The notes: generated by a model from the sequence alone, not told the origin. Shown: positions 8,142-16,900, counted from the first letter of the stretch. The stretch: DNA of 19,424 nt from Emcibacteraceae bacterium (GCA_016763335.1 JAESUD010000349.1:1-19424), one strand, 5' to 3'. Program-made: numbers and translations.

Positions 8142-11100
8142 GTGAATAAGAAGCTTTTTATAAAAATAATAATATTTCTAACCGTTGTAATATCTAGTTG
8201 TGGAATATCCTATTCGCAGACTGGTATGACAGGCGAAGAATATGACACGCTTTTAGCAAGCATTGATATTTTAACGGATGAGGAAAAAGAGTGGATAAAA
8301 GGTCATCCAATTATCAAGGCTACCAGTAAAATTGATGCTGCCCCAAACGAATTTATTCGCGCTGGAGACCCTGTTGGGTTTTCTGTCGATTATCTAAATT
8401 TAGTTGCAAAGAATGTCGGATTAAAAATTGAATATGTGCATGGCTTTTCTTGGGACGAGTTGTTAACCAAATTAAAAAGCCGTGAAATTGATATATCACA
8501 TAATATTTTTTACAATGAAGCACGTGCTGAATATTTGAACTTTACTGAACCTTATTTGAATTTAGAGGGAGCAATATTCAGTCAAACAGGCAGTCAAAAA
8601 ATAAACACTCTTGACGACCTGACGGGAAAATCAATTGGTGTTGTTAAGGGCTGGGCATTAAATAATTCTTACAAACAAACCTATCCAAATTTAAATTTCG
8701 TTGAGATAGACAGTACTCTGAATGCCATTTTAAAACTGTCTTCAGGTGACTTGGACTTGTTTTTTGGCACCCTATTCATAGGAAAAACACTGATTGCTAA
8801 ATACTATGTTCCAAATATTGAAGTCGTAGGCAAAACAGATTTTTTAGAAATTTCAAGTAATGAAGGGTCAAGAATTGCTGTTCGAAATGACTGGCCAGAA
8901 TTACAAACTATATTTGAAAAGGGTATGAATGCCATCACAGAACAGCAGTACAGAGAATTAAATGAAAAATGGTTGATGCCAGAAAAATTTGATGATGAAT
9001 TTGTTTTAACAACTGAGGAAATTAATTGGTTATCACAAAACCCAATAATAAAAGTAGCAATTGATCCTTTTCTTTTGCCTGTAGAGTTTATTGGCGAAGA
9101 CGGAAAAATTAGTGGGATAGCCGGTGCATATCTTGATGTGATTTCTGATAAATTAAAAGTCCAGTTTGAATGGATTGAAAATGAAACATTTGATGATGGC
9201 CTTAAAAAATTGCAAAATAAAGAAGCTGATATTTTTTCTGCCATCAGTCCGTCTGAGGAAAGATCAGAATATTTGACATTCACAGATACTTATATGGATT
9301 TAAATCTCATTATTTTTGGTCGTGTGGGGGAAGTAATTTTTGGTGATTTGGAAGGACTTTCTGGCCATATTCTTGCGACAGCAAAGGGGTTTGTGTTTAA
9401 TGAAATATTGGTACGTGATTATCCTAATATTGAAATTATGGAAACATCCTCAAAAGCGGAAGCGTTAAGACTAGTATCGGAAGGCATCGCCGATGCTCAT
9501 ATTGGTAGCGTTCTACTCACATCACATACGCTTGCAGCAGAAGGAATTTCAAATCTAGCTGTTGTTGGTGAAACGCCCTTTAATGGTGCACTAGCGATAG
9601 CAATAAGATCAGAGTTACCATTTTTAGCAAGTGCTATGCAAAAAGCTCTTAAGTCAATAACGGTTACTAAGAAAGAACAAATACTTGGTGATTGGATAGT
9701 TTTGAAGGTGGGTTCACAACAAAACTACAAACTCATTTTTCAAATTCTTTTGCCTGCGGGGGCTGTTGTTTTACTTATACTGATCTGGAATTATAGTTTA
9801 CGTAAAGAAGCAAAGCGAAGAAAAATCAGTGAAGATCGCTTTAGGCAAATAGCTGAAACCGTGGACGGCTTATTTTTTATTCTGTCGCCTGATTTATCAC
9901 AGGTGAATTATGTTAGCCCTAATTTTGAAAAATGGACAAAGCTATCTAATGAACGAATATACGAGAACCCAGCAATATGGTTTGATTTTGTTCATCCCGA
10001 TGATCTTGAAATGTATAAACAGGATTTTTTGAAGGTTCTTGAAGAGAAATTCACGACGAACTTTCCTGATTTCAGAATTATTAATGGCGATAATGAGGTA
10101 AGGTGGATCTCTTTACAGGCCCATCAAGTGTATGATGAAGCGGGTAAAATTACCAGTATCATCGGTGTAATGACTGATGTCACAACCCGTATTAAATCTA
10201 GAGACAAGCTTAATGAGATTAGCAATCAGTTTCAGAATGCATTTACCCATGCGTCACATGGTATGGCTCTGGTATCATTAGTCGGTGATTTTTTGAGAGT
10301 TAATGATGCTTTCTGTTCTATTCTTGGATACCAAAATAAGGAATTATTAACGCTTAATGTTTATCAAATCACTCATCCTGATGATCTTAAAAATACAGGT
10401 TATTTAATGCAGGAAGTAGCAAGTGGTAAACGCCTCACTTGCCAGATGGAGAAAAGGCATATTCGCAAAGATGGTAAATTTGTTTCAGTGCAGATGAATG
10501 TATCAGCGGTCAGGGATAATAACTCTAATCCAGTTCATTTCGTGGCACAAATTCAAGATCTGTCCACCCTTAAAGAAAGAGAAGAGCAGCTCCGGCATTC
10601 TCAGAGAATGGATGCGGTTGGTAAACTGACAGGTGGCATTGCCCATGATTTTAATAATATACTTGGTATTATTTTAGGTAATCTGGAAATTTTAAAAAGT
10701 ACGATGCCGAAAGAACCAAAGGCAGAATTAAGGTTGGAAAAAGCTATTAAAGGCGTTGACCGTGGATCAAATTTAATAAAAAAACTTTTAAGGTTTTCCC
10801 GAAAAACTTCTCACAAAGCAGACTCAATAAATATTAACGAGAATGTTCTTAATATAAGTGATTTTATCCAGAGAACATTCACCGCTAAAATTAAAGTAAA
10901 AACCGTATTAGCGGAAAATTTATGGCCAGTGGAAGTGGATGCGGGTGACCTTGAGGATGCTATTCTTAATTTGGCTTTGAATTCTAGAGATGCCATGCAA
11001 TATGGTGGTGAGCTTTTAATAGAAACAACAAATGTTATTCTTGATGATAAATATGCTGAACAAAACCCTGGAAGCACCGTAGGTGAGCATGTCTTGTTGT

Positions 11101-11741
11101 CAATAGGTGATACTGGATCGGGCATTGCACCGGACGTATTAGATAACATACTTGAGCCGTTTTTTACTACAAAACCGGTCAATAAAGGAACCGGCCTTGG
11201 TTTGAGTATGGTTCACGGTTTTGTCCAGAGATCTAAAGGGCATATGAAAATATATTCTGAACCAGGTAAAGGGACAATATTAAATATTTATATTCCAAAA
11301 TCTAAAAATATAGATGATGTAACCGGTAAAACGCTTTCAAATAATAAAAAACTACCTAAAGGAAATGAAACTATCCTCGTTGTAGAGGACGAACAAAATT
11401 TATGTGATGTCGCGGAGGCCCATTTATCGGGGTTAGGATATTCTGTTTATACGGCACATAATGCCACCAGCGCTCTTGATATTTTATCCAAAGAGAAACA
11501 AGTGGATTTGTTATTCAGTGATATTGTTATGCCGGATAACCAGGATGGTTATGAAATGGCCAGTTCGGCACTTAAAATTAAACCGTCTCTTAAAATATTG
11601 CTTACAAGCGGATATACGCAAAACCTTGAAGAAAATAATAATAATGATGAGTTTTTGACTGAATTAACTCTTAATATGCTTCAAAAGCCTTATAATCAAC
11701 ATGACCTTGCTGTCGCAATAAGGCGATCATTGGATGCTTAA
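8142..11741 (+). CDS. Hybrid sensor histidine kinase: tandem SBP_bac_3 sensors, TM, two PAS, HisKA, HATPase_c, REC
   Basis: A 1199-residue BvgS/EvgS-like membrane kinase. An N-terminal signal (about 1-26) includes VISSC, which fits a lipobox (Cys20), although ordinary cleavage near SYSQ is also possible. Two periplasmic Venus-flytrap domains follow (about 48-280 and 292-520), keeping the ligand arginine of this fold (Arg128, Arg374). One transmembrane helix lies at about 531-550. PAS domains lie at about 563-685 and 693-812. The H-box is GKLTGGIAHDFNN with His835; the N-box is LNLALNSRDAM (Asn947). ATP motifs are GDTGSGI (989-995), EPFFTT and GTGLGLS (1016-1022). The C-terminal receiver (about 1076-1197) has Glu1082/Asp1083, phospho-acceptor Asp1127 and Lys1182. 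Unlike BvgS it has no C-terminal Hpt domain. The start is GTG; a nearby ATG at 8134 hits a stop at once. The gene is visibly AT-richer than the metabolic genes. Confidence 0.92.
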   Translation: MNKKLFIKIIIFLTVVISSCGISYSQTGMTGEEYDTLLASIDILTDEEKEWIKGHPIIKATSKIDAAPNEFIRAGDPVGFSVDYLNLVAKNVGLKIEYVHGFSWDELLTKLKSREIDISHNIFYNEARAEYLNFTEPYLNLEGAIFSQTGSQKINTLDDLTGKSIGVVKGWALNNSYKQTYPNLNFVEIDSTLNAILKLSSGDLDLFFGTLFIGKTLIAKYYVPNIEVVGKTDFLEISSNEGSRIAVRNDWPELQTIFEKGMNAITEQQYRELNEKWLMPEKFDDEFVLTTEEINWLSQNPIIKVAIDPFLLPVEFIGEDGKISGIAGAYLDVISDKLKVQFEWIENETFDDGLKKLQNKEADIFSAISPSEERSEYLTFTDTYMDLNLIIFGRVGEVIFGDLEGLSGHILATAKGFVFNEILVRDYPNIEIMETSSKAEALRLVSEGIADAHIGSVLLTSHTLAAEGISNLAVVGETPFNGALAIAIRSELPFLASAMQKALKSITVTKKEQILGDWIVLKVGSQQNYKLIFQILLPAGAVVLLILIWNYSLRKEAKRRKISEDRFRQIAETVDGLFFILSPDLSQVNYVSPNFEKWTKLSNERIYENPAIWFDFVHPDDLEMYKQDFLKVLEEKFTTNFPDFRIINGDNEVRWISLQAHQVYDEAGKITSIIGVMTDVTTRIKSRDKLNEISNQFQNAFTHASHGMALVSLVGDFLRVNDAFCSILGYQNKELLTLNVYQITHPDDLKNTGYLMQEVASGKRLTCQMEKRHIRKDGKFVSVQMNVSAVRDNNSNPVHFVAQIQDLSTLKEREEQLRHSQRMDAVGKLTGGIAHDFNNILGIILGNLEILKSTMPKEPKAELRLEKAIKGVDRGSNLIKKLLRFSRKTSHKADSININENVLNISDFIQRTFTAKIKVKTVLAENLWPVEVDAGDLEDAILNLALNSRDAMQYGGELLIETTNVILDDKYAEQNPGSTVGEHVLLSIGDTGSGIAPDVLDNILEPFFTTKPVNKGTGLGLSMVHGFVQRSKGHMKIYSEPGKGTILNIYIPKSKNIDDVTGKTLSNNKKLPKGNETILVVEDEQNLCDVAEAHLSGLGYSVYTAHNATSALDILSKEKQVDLLFSDIVMPDNQDGYEMASSALKIKPSLKILLTSGYTQNLEENNNNDEFLTELTLNMLQKPYNQHDLAVAIRRSLDA

Positions 11742-11742
11742 T

Positions 11743-12462
11743 TTATGACAGGGTAGCAATAAACATATAACCGGTTTGTCTGATCGTGCGAATAAATTTA
11801 GGTTTTTGGGGATCATCTCCTAGCTTTCGCCTAAGTTTAGCAATCATAACATCGAGACTACGGTCGTAAGGTGAATATTCACGTCTTTCGCTGCTAATAT
11901 TATCAAGAATTTGTTCCCTACTTAGCGTTCTTCCTGCGGATCTTATCAAAGTATGAAGAACAGAAAATTCATGACTGGTAATGGCTACCTCTCCGTTATT
12001 GGAATCATGTAACCTTTGTGAGTTAGTATCTAAACTCCAACCATTGAACGTTATGATGTTTTGTGCAGAATTGAATTCAGTGTGATTTTCTTTTGTTGGG
12101 CCAGCCCGCCTTAATACACTTTTTATGCGGGCAATTAATTCATGTGAATGAAATGGCTTTGTAATATAATCATCGGCACCAAGCTCAAGTCCAAGAACTT
12201 TATCGATTACATCACCTTTCCCTGAAAGTAGCACGATAGGAATATCATATTTCAATCGTGTCTCCTTCATCGCCGTTAGCCCATCGCTTTCAGGAAGTCC
12301 TATATCTAATATTATCAAGGAAATATTATGTCTGTCAATTTGCTCAAACATTTCTTCAGCACTCACGGCTTCGACTACTTTAAACCCGTTAAGTTCAAGT
12401 AAAGTACGTACAATGTCACGCATATCCTCTTCGTCATCAACAACAAGTATTAAATCAGACAT
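11743..12462 (-). CDS. OmpR/PhoB-family DNA-binding response regulator
   Basis: A 239-residue two-domain regulator. The receiver domain (about 4-116) has the acidic pocket VVDDEED (Asp9, Asp10), phospho-acceptor Asp53 in LIILDIGLPESDG, Ser80 in IVLLSGKGD, and Lys102 in YITKPFHSHEL. The C-terminal winged helix (about 145-237) contains ITSHEFSVLHTLIRSAGRTLSREQIL, the DRSLDVMIAKLRRKLGDD recognition-helix region, and IRTIRQTGYMF near the end, all typical of the family. It is the only response regulator in the window apart from the fused receiver of the hybrid kinase. It is convergent with that kinase (one base between stops) and divergent from the second kinase across 303 bp. It is therefore the likely partner of the second kinase, and perhaps of both, acting as a cytoplasmic transcription factor. 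Confidence 0.92.
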   Translation of the reverse strand: MSDLILVVDDEEDMRDIVRTLLELNGFKVVEAVSAEEMFEQIDRHNISLIILDIGLPESDGLTAMKETRLKYDIPIVLLSGKGDVIDKVLGLELGADDYITKPFHSHELIARIKSVLRRAGPTKENHTEFNSAQNIITFNGWSLDTNSQRLHDSNNGEVAITSHEFSVLHTLIRSAGRTLSREQILDNISSERREYSPYDRSLDVMIAKLRRKLGDDPQKPKFIRTIRQTGYMFIATLS

Positions 12463-12765
12463 TTAAAATATATGTTCCTCTAATTATTATACCAATCTTT
12501 GTATAGTTCTTATCAGTTTTGAACAATCATTATTTTATTTATTCCATTATAACTTGTGTTGTAGCCAAAGCATGTGTCCATTTGCCATAAACAATTATGC
12601 TAGAGGATGCGTAATAACCGCCATGGCTATAAAATACTCTAATTGTGTCATGTATTGAGAGGTGTATTCCTGCTTTGTATATATCTAATGATGAATAGGT
12701 AAATATTAACCAATTTATTCTAATATATTAGAGATTAAGGGTGTTACTGATAGTGTAGGGGCGTA
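12463..12765. other. Divergent regulatory region between response regulator and second kinase
   Basis: No gene is seen in these 303 AT-rich bases, which must hold promoters for the response regulator (minus) and the second kinase (plus). An inverted repeat ATTATGC...GCGTAAT (12594-12600 and 12609-12615, 6 of 7 pairs) and a TGTATT/TGTATA series (12651-12681) are the visible structures. A good ribosome-binding site (AGGGG) lies 5-6 bp before the kinase ATG at 12766. GAGGA lies further from the regulator's start than usual. Confidence 0.6.
12651..12681 (+). repeat. Three TGTATT/TGTATA direct repeats, candidate response-regulator site
   Basis: TGTATT at 12651-12656, TGTATT at 12663-12668 and TGTATA at 12676-12681 lie on one strand with starts 12 and 13 bp apart, about 85-115 bp before the second kinase start, a usual distance for an activator site. 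A further TGTATA is at 12500-12505 near the response-regulator start. The OmpR family typically binds tandem half-sites about one turn apart. The assignment is inferred from spacing only. Confidence 0.35.
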
Positions 12766-15186
12766 ATGAGAAAAGATTTATTGAAGGTTATGATGACATT
12801 TTTCCTGTTTCTAACGATACAGCAAAATGTTTCTGCACAAAATTCAATATTGACACCCGAGGAACAGGCTTGGGTTGCGGATCATCCTGTTATTAAGTCC
12901 ACAAATGAACTGTCTTGGGCGCCACTGGATTTTGTCAGGAATGGTGTGCCGCTAGGATATTCAGTTGATTACCTTAACTTGGTTGCGAAAAATGTTGGTA
13001 TTGAAATAGAATATGTCAATGGATTTACGTGGGATATTCTTCTAGATAAGTTGAAAAATAAAGAAATTGATATTGCTCAAAGCATTATTCAATCTCCCGA
13101 CCGCGATGAATATCTGATATTTACCAAACCTTACCTAAACCTGCCTATGGTTTATTTTGGCCGGGAAGGTTCTGACCGTATCACCCGTATCGAAGATCTG
13201 AAAGACAAGAGAATAGGGGTGGTTAAAGGGGCTATACCTGCCTTTGTTTATAAAAATAATTATCCGGAACTGAATTTAATTGAATTTGATACGACTTTTC
13301 CTGCATTAAAGGCACTCTCTGCGGGCTCAATTGATGTTCATGCGGATATTTTATCTGTTTCGAGATACATAATCAGGACAAACATGTTGCCGGGCATTGA
13401 GCTTATCGGTGATAAATTTTATCCCGAGATGGAGAATGTTGATAAAATACGTTTGGCTGTTCGCGACGATTGGCCGATTTTAATTTCAATTCTTGAAAAA
13501 GGTATGAACGCTATAACTGAAGCTGAACTTGGTCAACTCTCAGATAAATGGCAAACTGTGCAATCGGCAACAAAAAAGATTGATTTATCGAATGACGAAC
13601 GACAATGGCTTTCACAACATAAAACCATCATAGCAGCCGTAGACCCATCGGTTGCACCTTTTGAATTTATTGATCAAAATGGTGATATATCTGGCATTAC
13701 CGGTGCTTATCTTGAGAAAATTGGGCAATTGCTTGATGTGGAGTTTATCTCGGCAAATAGTGAAAATTGGGCAGATTCATTAGATAAAATTATCAACAAA
13801 GATGCACAAATCATATCATTGGTTACCCCGCTAGAAGAATGGGGGGAAATGCTGCTGTTTACGGATGCATATGTAAATGTTGTGCATATGATATTCGCCC
13901 GTAAAGGTGAAGAAGTATACGGCAATATGGATGGGTTAATTGGCAGAAAAATATCCCAAGTAGAAGGCTTTGCCATCAAAAATTTTATCGAACGGGACTA
14001 TCCGGATATTGAAATTATCACAGCCAAGACCGTGGCGGAATCCTTAAGACTTGTTGCGACCGGTGAAGTTGATGCCTATGTAGGCAGTATGCCAATGGGT
14101 ACATATCATATTGAAGCTCAAGGGTTTACCAATATAGTTGTTGTTGGTGATACCCAGTACAGAGGCGAAAATGCATTTGGCATACGCACCGACTTGCCGC
14201 TACTGGCAAGCGCCTTTAAAAAAGCTCTGGCAGGAATATCACCATCGGAACGTGCTGAAATCTCAAGAACCTGGCTTGGGCTTAAAACTGTCGGGCCAAC
14301 AGTTGATTATAATCTGGTGTGGCAAATATTATTAGCGGCGTCCATTTTGGTAATGATCATCTTGATATGGAATAATAGTCTGAGAAGAGAGGTGGATCGC
14401 CGGATTGCTGTTGAACGACAGCTATTAGTTTCTCAACAAAAAGCAAAAGCAGCACAATTGGAAGCGGAAGCCGCTAACGCTGCGAAATCAAATTTTCTTG
14501 CTAATATGAGCCATGAAATACGCACTCCCTTAAATGCTATTATCGGATTTTCAGATGCGATGCTCACGGGTGTTGGCGGCACTGTAATAATTCAAAAACA
14601 TAAAGAATATTTAACAGACATTAAAAATAGCGGGGAACATTTAGCAACGGTCATAAAAGATATTCTTGATCTTTCAAAGATTGAAGCCGGAAAATGGCGG
14701 TTGGAAGAAAGTGAATTTAATCTTGGCGACTGTATTTTTGATGTTATTAAAATGCTCGAAACTCAGGTAGTTCAGAAAAATTTAAATGTTATTTTTGATA
14801 ATAAAAAAGACGTCTCATCGTTAAAATTAATTGGTGATTTTCATGCAATTAAAAGAATTTTTATAAATCTACTCTCAAATTCAATTAAATACACCCCCGA
14901 GGGTGGTATAATTAATTGCCAAATAAATAGACTACGAAATGGTCGCGTGGAAATAGAGATATCCGATAATGGGATCGGTATCCCTAAAGACAGGATCGAG
15001 CATGTCATAAATCCGTTTGTGCAAATTCACGAAGAATATGATTTAAACGAAGACGGCACAGGACTTGGCCTGCCGATCGTTAAAACCCTTGTTGAGCTAC
15101 ATGGTGGGAAGTTTGTATTAACTAGCGAAGTTGACGTAGGAACGAAAGCCGTTATTTCATTCCCGACCAGTCGTGTCATTGGGTAA
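12766..15186 (+). CDS. Sensor histidine kinase: tandem SBP_bac_3 sensors, TM, HisKA, HATPase_c
   Basis: An 806-residue membrane kinase with a cleavable-looking signal (about 1-24, VSA-QN). Two periplasmic Venus-flytrap domains lie at about 28-263 and 275-505. The first keeps the ligand arginine (Arg113 in SPDRDEYLIFT); in the second the matching residue is Trp359 (EEWGEMLLFT). A transmembrane helix spans about 517-536, followed by a short coiled segment rich in Gln/Ala/Glu (about 548-575) in place of PAS domains. HisKA has NMSHEIRTPLNAI with His583; the N-box is NLLSNSIKYT (Asn705); ATP motifs are SDNGIGIP (733-740) and GTGLGL (764-769). No receiver or Hpt domain is present, so it should phosphorylate a separate regulator, most likely the divergent OmpR-family gene. 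Its sensor half is paralogous to the kinase at 8142-11741 (shared words SVDYLNLVAKNVG and EKGMNAITE). Confidence 0.92.
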   Translation: MRKDLLKVMMTFFLFLTIQQNVSAQNSILTPEEQAWVADHPVIKSTNELSWAPLDFVRNGVPLGYSVDYLNLVAKNVGIEIEYVNGFTWDILLDKLKNKEIDIAQSIIQSPDRDEYLIFTKPYLNLPMVYFGREGSDRITRIEDLKDKRIGVVKGAIPAFVYKNNYPELNLIEFDTTFPALKALSAGSIDVHADILSVSRYIIRTNMLPGIELIGDKFYPEMENVDKIRLAVRDDWPILISILEKGMNAITEAELGQLSDKWQTVQSATKKIDLSNDERQWLSQHKTIIAAVDPSVAPFEFIDQNGDISGITGAYLEKIGQLLDVEFISANSENWADSLDKIINKDAQIISLVTPLEEWGEMLLFTDAYVNVVHMIFARKGEEVYGNMDGLIGRKISQVEGFAIKNFIERDYPDIEIITAKTVAESLRLVATGEVDAYVGSMPMGTYHIEAQGFTNIVVVGDTQYRGENAFGIRTDLPLLASAFKKALAGISPSERAEISRTWLGLKTVGPTVDYNLVWQILLAASILVMIILIWNNSLRREVDRRIAVERQLLVSQQKAKAAQLEAEAANAAKSNFLANMSHEIRTPLNAIIGFSDAMLTGVGGTVIIQKHKEYLTDIKNSGEHLATVIKDILDLSKIEAGKWRLEESEFNLGDCIFDVIKMLETQVVQKNLNVIFDNKKDVSSLKLIGDFHAIKRIFINLLSNSIKYTPEGGIINCQINRLRNGRVEIEISDNGIGIPKDRIEHVINPFVQIHEEYDLNEDGTGLGLPIVKTLVELHGGKFVLTSEVDVGTKAVISFPTSRVIG

Positions 15187-15208
15187 ATTAAAGCCAACTT
15201 GAAGGTTA

Positions 15209-16900
15209 TTATAACGTGCCTTCTTTGATTTGAGTGACGGCATAATCAACGGCGCGCGCCGTGAGTGCCATATAGGTCAGTGAGGGGTTTTGACAGGCGC
15301 TTGAGGCCATGGCAGAACCATCGGTAACAAATAAGTTACTGACTTCATGGGCCTGATTAAATCCGTTTAACACACTGGTTTTAGGGTCACGCCCCATACG
15401 GGCCGTTCCCATTTCATGGATACATAAACCCGGTGGTCGCTCGCGTGCATATCCTTCAACGTCGTGAAAGCCGGATGTTTTTAACATTTTGGTTGCTTCA
15501 TCCATCATGTTTTTCTGCATGGCTTTTTCATTATCACTGTGGCTGCAAGACACATGTAAAAGCGGCATGCCCCATTGATCTTTTTTGTTATGATCAAGGC
15601 GTACATGGTTTTCAAAGCGCGGTAACATTTCGCCAAATCCCATAATTTCAAATTGCCATTCACCGGGGGATTGTAACTTTTCTTTAAATTCAGCACCGTG
15701 TCCAGTACCCTGCGTAAGACGCCCCCAACTTTCACGTGATGACCATCCTTCATAGGCGTAACCACGGATAAAATCGGGATGTTCCGTGGTTAAATTTTGA
15801 AACCGTGGAATATAAACACCGTTTGGACGGCGCCCGCTATAATAGCGGTTTTCTTCAATATGTATTTTCCCTTTGGCTCCACCGTGAAATACATGATCCA
15901 TCAAATAATGACCAAGCACGCCACTACCGTTAGCTATGCCGTTTGGAAAGGCCTGCGATATTGAGTTCAGCATGATGTGGGTTGAACCGAGCGTCGATGC
16001 GCAAAGGAAAATAACCTTTGCGGTATATTCGCGCGCTTGTTTGCTATTCGCATCAATGACCCGTACACCGGCCGCTTTTTTGGTGTCTTCATCATAAATG
16101 ACACTATGGGCCACGGTATCGGTTATAATTGTCAAATTTCCAGTTCGCTGCGCAGCGGGCAGGGTCGCCGACTGGCTGGAAAAATAAGCACCGAACGAAC
16201 AACCCCGCATACATTCATTTCTGAATTGGCATTTGCTGCGGCCAAGTTCGAGCTGTTCTTCTGTTGGTTCGGTTAGGTTGGCTGTACGGCTGATAATCAG
16301 GCGACGATCAGGGAAAAATTTCTCTAAACGTTCTTTTGCCAGTCTTTCAACACATGACATTTCCATTGGTGGTTGAAATATCCCGTCCGGCAGATGCGGT
16401 AGACCTTCTTTTGATCCACTGATGCCGGCAAAAATTTCGGCGTGATCATACCAAGGTGAAATATCTTTATAACGGATGGGCCAGTCGGTGCCGTGACCAT
16501 CTTTTTTATTAGCTTCAAAATCAAGATCGCTTAGACGCAGACTGACTTTGCCCCAGGTAAGGGACTTGCCACCGAGCTGATGCCCTCTGATCCATGCAAA
16601 AGGTTTATCTTCTTCCTGGCTATAGGGGTTTTCAGGGTCTTTAATGAAGAAATGTTTGTGTTTTTCATTGATGCCTGTTTGGCGCTGTATCGGATAATCT
16701 CTTTCCAGCTCTTCGTGTGAAGTTCGCCCGTGGTTCGGGAGCTCCCACGACGCTTTTCCTTCCGTTGGGTAATCCCCGGCCTCAACATTACGGCCTCGTT
16801 CAATCAGCAAGGTTTTAAGACCTTTTTCGGTCAGCTCCTTTGCGGCCCAACCGCCGGAAATACCCGACCCCACAACAATTGCATCAAATTCCGTCGCCAT
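15209..16900 (-). CDS. GMC-family FAD-dependent oxidoreductase
   Basis: A 563-residue flavoprotein. The FAD-binding motif VVGSGISGGWAAKEL starts at residue 9; GHQLGGKSLTWG (107-118) is the second flavin-contacting stretch. CIHEMGTARMG (493-503) supplies the catalytic histidine region (His495), and SACQNPSLTYMALTARAVD (534-552) the C-terminal GMC signature with Asn538. A cysteine cluster CQFRNECMRGC (Cys224, 230, 234) is characteristic of the bacterial GMC group that includes gluconate 2-dehydrogenase-like sugar oxidoreductases. No signal peptide or Tat motif is visible and no small gluconate-dehydrogenase subunit is encoded beside it. It starts 3 bp after the TIM-barrel stop, with AGGAT overlapping the end of that gene, so the two are tightly coupled. 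It probably oxidises a sugar or glycoside hydroxyl, and the TIM-barrel enzyme acts on the same compound. Confidence 0.9.
   Translation of the reverse strand: MATEFDAIVVGSGISGGWAAKELTEKGLKTLLIERGRNVEAGDYPTEGKASWELPNHGRTSHEELERDYPIQRQTGINEKHKHFFIKDPENPYSQEEDKPFAWIRGHQLGGKSLTWGKVSLRLSDLDFEANKKDGHGTDWPIRYKDISPWYDHAEIFAGISGSKEGLPHLPDGIFQPPMEMSCVERLAKERLEKFFPDRRLIISRTANLTEPTEEQLELGRSKCQFRNECMRGCSFGAYFSSQSATLPAAQRTGNLTIITDTVAHSVIYDEDTKKAAGVRVIDANSKQAREYTAKVIFLCASTLGSTHIMLNSISQAFPNGIANGSGVLGHYLMDHVFHGGAKGKIHIEENRYYSGRRPNGVYIPRFQNLTTEHPDFIRGYAYEGWSSRESWGRLTQGTGHGAEFKEKLQSPGEWQFEIMGFGEMLPRFENHVRLDHNKKDQWGMPLLHVSCSHSDNEKAMQKNMMDEATKMLKTSGFHDVEGYARERPPGLCIHEMGTARMGRDPKTSVLNGFNQAHEVSNLFVTDGSAMASSACQNPSLTYMALTARAVDYAVTQIKEGTL

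Noticed and set aside
8804..9283. 159-codon open frame on the minus strand inside the hybrid kinase
   Set aside because: It lies antisense to well-conserved flytrap sequence, is serine/phenylalanine-rich without recognisable motifs, and has the look of a frame forced by the AT-rich sense gene.
11628..11650. AAT triplet repeat encoding a run of asparagines in the receiver domain as a contingency repeat
   Set aside because: It is only about four units long and in frame; length change would add or remove residues in a surface loop without switching the gene off.
7876..12615. 9-base word ATTACGCAT / ATGCGTAAT shared between the regions upstream of the two kinases
   Set aside because: With regions of about 480 and 300 bases compared on both strands, about one 9-mer match is expected by chance.
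15201..15223. GAAGG/CCTTC inverted repeat between the second kinase and the GMC gene as a terminator
   Set aside because: The stem is only five pairs with a 13-base loop and no convincing U-tract, and it runs into the GMC coding sequence.
15209..16900. GMC oxidoreductase as choline dehydrogenase (BetA) controlled by the BetI-like regulator
   Set aside because: It lacks close resemblance to BetA, has the cysteine cluster of sugar-type GMC enzymes, lies over 13 kb from the regulator, and is coupled to a sugar isomerase-like gene.
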